NCBI GenBank assembly: GCA_973895155.1 | Contig: OZ316891.1 | Location: 3,534,001-3,598,000 of the forward strand | Length of the DNA: 64,000 bases | Reading direction: 5' to 3' | From: Marsupella aquatica | Lineage: Eukaryota > Marchantiophyta | Shown: positions 58,804-64,000 of the stretch, piece by piece | Layout of the letters: every line of letters starts with the position of its first letter | Numbering within the stretch: position 1 is the first letter of the stretch | The notes under the pieces: model-generated | The model's database searches: none | Seen by the model: the letters and a program-made list of their open reading frames with translations, nothing else | What the model was told of the DNA's origin: nothing | Translations under genes and position numbers: made by a program

Positions 58804-59087
58804 CTCAGGAGTTTCACTTCCACAAAAATGACACATCACATGCAACGAAGTATAGGGTCATTTTATTGGTTCAAAGGGAAGACTTAAGAATTTTCTTTGA
58901 AGAACAATAGAGTATTTTAAATCAAATTTTGAGACTTACAAGAATAATAGGGTCCTTATAACCAATTTTTTGGAGTATTCCAATTTTATAGGGGTTGAAA
59001 AATTAAAAAAATCTTTCATTTTAGGGGGTCTGAGGCCTAAAAATGTTGCAGGTGATGGGGAGACATCCATATAATGAGACCCCCGAG
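58804..59087 (+). mobile_element. CTCGGGGGT-family MITE, copy F (284 bp)
   Basis: Starts CTCAGGAGTTTCACTTCC, ends ATATAATGAGACCCCCGAG. Perfect 8-bp duplication GGGAATTT at 58796-58803 and 59088-59095. The flanks join to a sequence that resembles an uninterrupted paralogue near 57475-57530. Confidence 0.94.
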
Positions 59088-59459
59088 GGGAATTTGGAAG
59101 GTACTTCTCATGGAGGTCAGTCACCAGTCATTTTACATTTGCAAGGTAGATTGGCTGATGACTTTGTGCTGTCCATGGGGATGGGAAGGGATAACTCTTA
59201 GGTTTCCTTTCTAGTTTTAACTTATTGGGAAAAGGTAAACATCAGTAATATATAATATCCTAAATGAGTATATTAAAAATTAGATGTACAATAAAGTAAA
59301 GATAAGAAAGAAGAGGTCATAAAGAAGCAAAATCATAGTGGAGTAAATAATAATAAAAGTTGACAGGTTGATGAGGAAGATAAAGAGTCAATTGTAGTAC
59401 AAAAGTTCAAGATGGGGAGAGTCAAGTAATATCTAGTTGACTAGTCTGATGCCCGTACG

Positions 59460-59925
59460 TTGCACACGACATATTTTGAGGAGAGAGCAAGATATCAAGG
59501 AGAGGCAAAGATGTTGAGGCGGAGGCGAGATGTTAAGGAGAGGGCAAGATTTCAAGGCAATGCAAAGATGTTGAGGTGAGGGCAAAATGTTGAGGTGAGG
59601 AAAAGATGTCAAGGTGAGAAAAGGAGGTTGAGGAGAGAAAAGATGGCAGTGTAAGCGGGAATGTAAGAAAAAGATGTAAAGATGAGGAAAAGATGTCGAG
59701 GAGAGAAAAAATGTTGAGGGTGAAGGAAATATATTGCACTGATATGAAGATGTCAAGGTGAGCAAAAGGTAAGATGTCGAGTTGAGGAAAAGATGTCAAA
59801 CCAGGTGAAAAAAGATCTCAAGGAGAGAAAAAATGTCAAAAGTGAAAAATGTCATGGTGAGATTAAGATGTCAATGTTAGAAAAATGACAAGATGAAAGA
59901 AAAATGTTAAGGTAAAATTGTTGTG
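59460..59925. repeat. Purine-rich minisatellite, ~18-bp core
   Basis: Many imperfect copies of GATGT(C/T)(G/A)AGG(T/A)GAG(G)AAAA run across about 460 bp. The complementary strand gives long Ser/Leu/Phe-rich spurious frames, which I left out. Just before it, TGATGCCCGTACGTTGCACAC (about 59450) resembles a phrase common at ends of dispersed plant repeats. Confidence 0.8.
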
Positions 59926-60451
59926 ATGGTGTTTAATAACCTGTGTGCACACAGAAATTGGAGACGCAAGATAACGACCACCGCATCTATTCAACCCATG
60001 TTTATTAGTTTACCCAATTTTTTGGCTTCCCCATTCCACCTCGCCCGGCCCCCTCCCCTCTCCCATCCTCTCCCATTCTTTCCTTGCTTTCCCCTCTTGC
60101 CCTCCTAGTGCGGTTGTCCTTCCTCCTCCCCCTTTTTCTTCCCTTTAACACCATGAAAAAGGTAAAAAAAGGAGTTAAAAATGTGAAGAAAAGACAATTA
60201 ACTTCCAAAAAAATTAATCTCCTTTTTAAGAGTAAAAGCCCAATTAATCCCCTTAGTGCTTGCTCCCTGCCAAAAACCATCATGTGAAATCAATCGATTT
60301 TCACTTTATGTTCCATGCCAAAATGTACTCTAAATAGACCATAAAATAATATGCTTCCACTTTAATGCTCCATGCAAAAAAGTACTATAAGCAAGCTACA
60401 AAATAACTATATTCAAATACTCTATGATGTACTATGTATACCTTGTACTAT

Positions 60452-60736
60452 CTCGGGGGTTTCATTTCCACAAAAATGACATATCACGTGCGATGAAATA
60501 TAGGGTCATTTTATTGATTCAAAGGGAAGACTTAAGAATTTTTTGAGAAGAACCATATGGTCTTTTAAATCCGATTTTGAGACTTATAAGAACATTAGGG
60601 TCCTTGTAACCAAAATTTTGGAATATTCCAACTTTATAGAGGTTTAAAAACAATTTTTTTTCTTACATTTTAGGGGGTCCGAGGCCTAAAAACGTTGTAG
60701 GTGATGGGGAAGCATCCATATAGTGAGACCCTCGAG
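60452..60736 (+). mobile_element. CTCGGGGGT-family MITE, copy G (285 bp)
   Basis: Starts CTCGGGGGTTTCATTTCC, ends ATATAGTGAGACCCTCGAG. Perfect 8-bp duplication TGTACTAT at 60444-60451 and 60737-60744. Carries the conserved left block ATCACGTGCGATGAAATATAGGG and right block CTAAAAACGTTGTAGGTGATGGGG. Confidence 0.95.
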
Positions 60737-60781
60737 TGTACTATATACTATAACCTAGGACTAATCTTAGCTACCCATCTC

Positions 60782-61056
60782 CTCGGGGGTCTCAATATAC
60801 GGATGCCTTCCCATCACCTGCGACGTTTTTAGGCCTCGGACCCCCTAAAATGTAAGAATTTTTTTAAAAAAAATTAACCCCTATAAAATTTTTGGTTATA
60901 AGGACCCTAATGATCTTATAAGTCTCAAAATTGGATTTAAAAGACCCTATTGTTCTTCTTAGAAAATTCTTAAGTTTTCCCTTTGAACCAATAAAATGAC
61001 CCTATACTTCGTCGCACGTGATATAATGCCATTTTTGTGGAAGTGAAACCCCCGAG
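60782..61056 (-). mobile_element. CTCGGGGGT-family MITE, copy H (275 bp)
   Basis: Reverse orientation: starts CTCGGGGGTCTCAATATACG, ends TTGTGGAAGTGAAACCCCCGAG. Perfect 8-bp duplication CCCATCTC at 60774-60781 and 61057-61064. It lies only 45 bp from copy G, in opposite orientation. Confidence 0.95.
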
Positions 61057-61571
61057 CCCATCTCACTCAATCCAAGAGCCTGAAATAATTTTAGAAAATA
61101 TTTGATGGCTGAATGTTGTCCCTCCTTTTTCACTTTTGTAACGGGATGACGGACTAAAACTGGCGGGATTGGTTATTATAGTAGTAGATTGAGTTGGTGG
61201 TCATGGCATCCAGGGTGAAAAACTTAGTGACCTAGTGGGTACTTCCATAACTAAATAAATTTTGTTCAGGGTTTCCAATGTCCTTGGCCTACAAGAGTGA
61301 ACAGGGTCCAGGTGTTTGGTTTTAGGGTTCTATTCAAATTCCACTTAGTGATCACTCCAAAGCTTTTCATTCTGCTCTAGTTATCTTTCTCTAGCCATTG
61401 TTTTGGGACTTTTGGGACTCTTGGGCTTTCTGGCTCATTAGTCTTCCCTGATATTTTTGTTTGTTTTCCTCCTTTAATGGGTTTCTTGCCTGTGATTGAG
61501 ATCCTCTCCCCTTGTTGATGCCTTTTCTTCGTTCAGAATTGTATAGTGTAAACTATGGTGTGGAGCCTCTG

Positions 61572-61884
61572 TTGGAACCTAGCCTCATGACCTTTTTTTG
61601 TTGATGGATGTGTGTGGTCTTCTTGTCACTTTGAAAGAGCGGGAAGTAAAACATCAGAAATAATTTTAGGGGATCACCTTCAAAATGGCAGAAAATTAAA
61701 AAATAGGAGATTACCCTCCAACATCACTGGGTAAAAAACAAAGTCCTCTCTTGGAACCTCCCCTCATGACCCTTTTTATCAAAGTGATATACGCTGACTT
61801 CTTGTGTCACTTTGAAAGGGCAAGGAAAAAATTTAGAAATAATTCAAGGGGGTCATCTTCAAATTGGAAGAAAACTAAAAATAT
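61572..61884. repeat. Tandem duplication, period 179 bp
   Basis: TTGGAACCT..CCTCATGACC...TTTTT...GTCACTTTGAAAG.GC.GGAA...AGAAATAATT at 61572 and 61751, moderately diverged. Non-coding. Confidence 0.8.
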
Positions 61885-62327
61885 ATACTAAGGGATGAAG
61901 ATCAACTTAGCATAGATGACAAAAAAAAACAAACCCTCCATAGGAAATATTAAAAATTAAATAATGATGACAAACATTGCCTGAGCTGGTCAATTATTGA
62001 TTTAGCCGAGTTCAAATTTTCGTATATTTTACAGTTCTTTGAACTACTGTATGAGTTGCGGTGGTTTCTCTACGTTTTCACGACAAGAGGTAGAATGCTG
62101 AAGTTCAATGCGATCCCATCGAAAGAGGGTGAGTCGCTGGATAATTTACTCCTCACCAGAGGACCAATTAAAAGGTCGAAGGTCATGCTCCAACTGGAAG
62201 AAGATTCATCTGATTTCCCTCGTGACCACCACATCTCCGCAGTCTTGCAGACGAAGAAAGTTTTGCAGTGGTGAGATCTGGAAGAACAGAATAGTGGTCT
62301 CGGTAACATTGTGTGGGGCGGCGAGCT

Positions 62328-63842
62328 ATGGCAGAGGAGGAATCAAAGCTGGAGGGAGCAAAGATCATCGACGGCAAGGCTATCGGGAAACTCATTCATG
62401 ATGGCATTCGGGAGGAGATCTCAGTGCTCAAGGCACAGTATGGCAAAGTGAGAACGATATTCACCTCGCATTTGTTGGATTCATTGTGACTGAATTGACA
62501 CGACTTTAAAGTGCATTCAATGTTTTCTTTCAGGGATGTGTCTCTGCGCATTTGTGCCCAAGAAATGTACAGTTTTTTTATCCTGAGGCTGAGGATTTTG
62601 ATCCGGTGACTCAATTCTCTCCCTCGCTTTACAGGTTCCCGGGCTGGCAGTGGTTATAGTAGGAGCAAGGAAAGATTCGCAAACATATGTGAGGATGAAA
62701 AGAAAGGCGTGTGCCGAAGTGGGTATCAAGTCAATCGATGTCAACTTGCCAGAGGATACTTCACAAGAGGAAATCCTGGAAAAAGTCCTGGAGTTGAATG
62801 CTGACCCCGAAGTTCACGGTAGATTGCATTGTTGTCCCTCTTATTTTTCGTGAAATTCTGCAATGATCAGAGAATCCTCTAGTACTTCAATGTTTGCTGG
62901 AAATGAACTCTTTCCGATTGTTAAAACCTACTAACCTTTGCACAGGTATATTGGTGCAGCTACCTCTCCCGAAGCATGTGAATGAAGAGCAGGTCCTCCT
63001 TTGTATCAGTATTGAGAAGGATGTGGACGGCTTTCATCCCCTCAACATAGGGAACCTCTGTATGAAGGACAGGGAGCCTCAGGCCATTCCATGCACGCCC
63101 AGGGTATTTCTCTGTCCCCGGCCTTTCCCCATCGTGATTGTTGATGATTGACTGTAGGGTTGGATCGACCTCTCAATGTCTCGCAGCTAAGCGCATTGTT
63201 CTGCCTTTCCACGTAGGGGTAAAGATTGGACTAAATAAATAAGCTTAAGATCTTGAGGTTCTTGATATAATACTTAAACCAGCAATAGCACCTTTAGCAA
63301 ACGTTTGCCATTATTCAATTTCATGGTTGCTAGCTATTCTTCGTTGTAATTTGATGGTGGGTCGTGTTGATAGGCTGTGAACGTTTCCTAATTCTTGTGA
63401 AGTATCTGTTTTGCATCGTTTACTACCGTCACTGATGTAGCACTAGTTTACTTGTGTCTTCTTTGTAAGTAGAGTGACATGTTGCTTGAGGTAGTGGAAT
63501 GGGTTGACATAGGCGATCAAATCTCAGCAAGTGCGTGTCTTGGTCAGTTTAAACCCATTTGACCGTATCCGGTGGTGGCTCGGGTTTAAATTATTCGTAT
63601 CTCACAGTTCTGTTTGCTTGTTTTCCCAGGGTTGCATAGAGCTTTTGGTCAGAAGTGGCATTCCTATCTCTGGAAAGAGAGCTGTTGTGGTTGGACGCAG
63701 TAATATTGTGGGAATGCCTGTTGCCTTGTTATTAACCAAGCATGATGCCACTGTGACAATTGTGCACTCTCGCACCAAAGATGCTCAGTCGATTGTCAAA
63801 GATGCAGACATAGTCGTTGCTGCTTCAGGTCGAGCAAAGATG
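62328..63842 (+). CDS. FOLD: FolD: methylene-THF dehydrogenase/cyclohydrolase (5' part)
   Basis: Bifunctional enzyme interconverting 5,10-methylene-THF, 5,10-methenyl-THF and 10-formyl-THF with NADP, in one-carbon metabolism. Exons in the window: 62328-62447, 62635-62818, 62946-63103 and 63630-63842; all GT-AG, phases agree. The gene continues beyond the right edge after RAKM. Seen motifs: [13 protein letters not shown] at the N-terminus; [19 protein letters not shown] then RMKRKAC, holding the Tyr-x3-Lys pair of the active site; [36 protein letters not shown]; and the nucleotide-binding [14 protein letters not shown]. The start ATG is directly followed by [11 protein letters not shown] with no transit-peptide-like extension, which suggests a cytosolic isoform. 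No frame defect. Confidence 0.95.
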
Positions 63843-64000
63843 GTAAGAGTTTATAGCGAGCTCCTCTCGGTGTCCCCTTCCTATTTGTGGTATTCTCACA
63901 TCCATAGCTCTTTAATTGCATTGCTGCTCTTGTATGCTTTTCTCTTTTTCTCGTCTGAGCTGAATATGGAAAACATTCAGTGCTTCCTATTCCGAATATC

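Noticed and set aside
59433-59799. Minus-strand frames of 88-110 codons rich in Ser, Leu and Phe
   Set aside because: Translation products of the purine-rich minisatellite on the other strand.

Overview
The window is nuclear DNA of a land plant or close streptophyte relative. Two plant genes with ordinary GT-AG introns anchor it: a LAZ1/TMEM184-family membrane protein gene on the minus strand (45594-49935, 8 exons, apparently intact) and the start of a cytosolic-type FolD gene (methylenetetrahydrofolate dehydrogenase/cyclohydrolase) on the plus strand, which runs off the right edge (exons from 62328). I cannot name the species. The DUF7869-type genes and the unusual transposase suggest a non-seed lineage, but that is inference.

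Positions 1-12.8 kb hold decayed accessory genes: an unrecognised ORF (22-648), a DUF7869-family pseudogene (2094-5049, +), a convergent pseudogene combining a ParB-like module with a DNA-adenine-methylase-like motif (7562-5175, -), and a second, diverged DUF7869 pseudogene (9313-12794, +). Next comes a 10.86 kb CACTA-type element (15704-26563) with 3-bp target duplications, TGAC-rich ends and a tandem array of about 0.56 kb units.

The most striking object is a 14,256-bp DNA transposon at 27156-41411. It has CTCGGGGGTCTCACT terminal inverted repeats and a perfect 8-bp target duplication (TTGTGTTG). It encodes a decayed DDE-type transposase with zinc fingers and an AT-hook, and also a PHD-finger module of the EDM2 type. 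A 4.3-kb retroelement-like insertion (32116-36441, 5-bp duplication GTTAT) sits inside the transposase gene. A 297-bp MITE (8-bp duplication) sits inside the retroelement's own ORF. Removing each insert plus one duplication restores the surrounding reading frame exactly, so the order of insertion can be read from the sequence. Five more MITEs of the same family (14.4, 57.6, 58.8, 60.5 and 60.8 kb), each with a perfect 8-bp duplication, share both ends with the 14-kb element and look like its internal-deletion derivatives.

From 41.4 kb to the end, the two host genes lie among tandem duplications, minisatellites, a 65-bp-arm inverted repeat and the MITE cluster. Because LAZ1 and FolD show no frame errors, the many frameshifts in the transposon genes are probably real decay rather than sequencing error.
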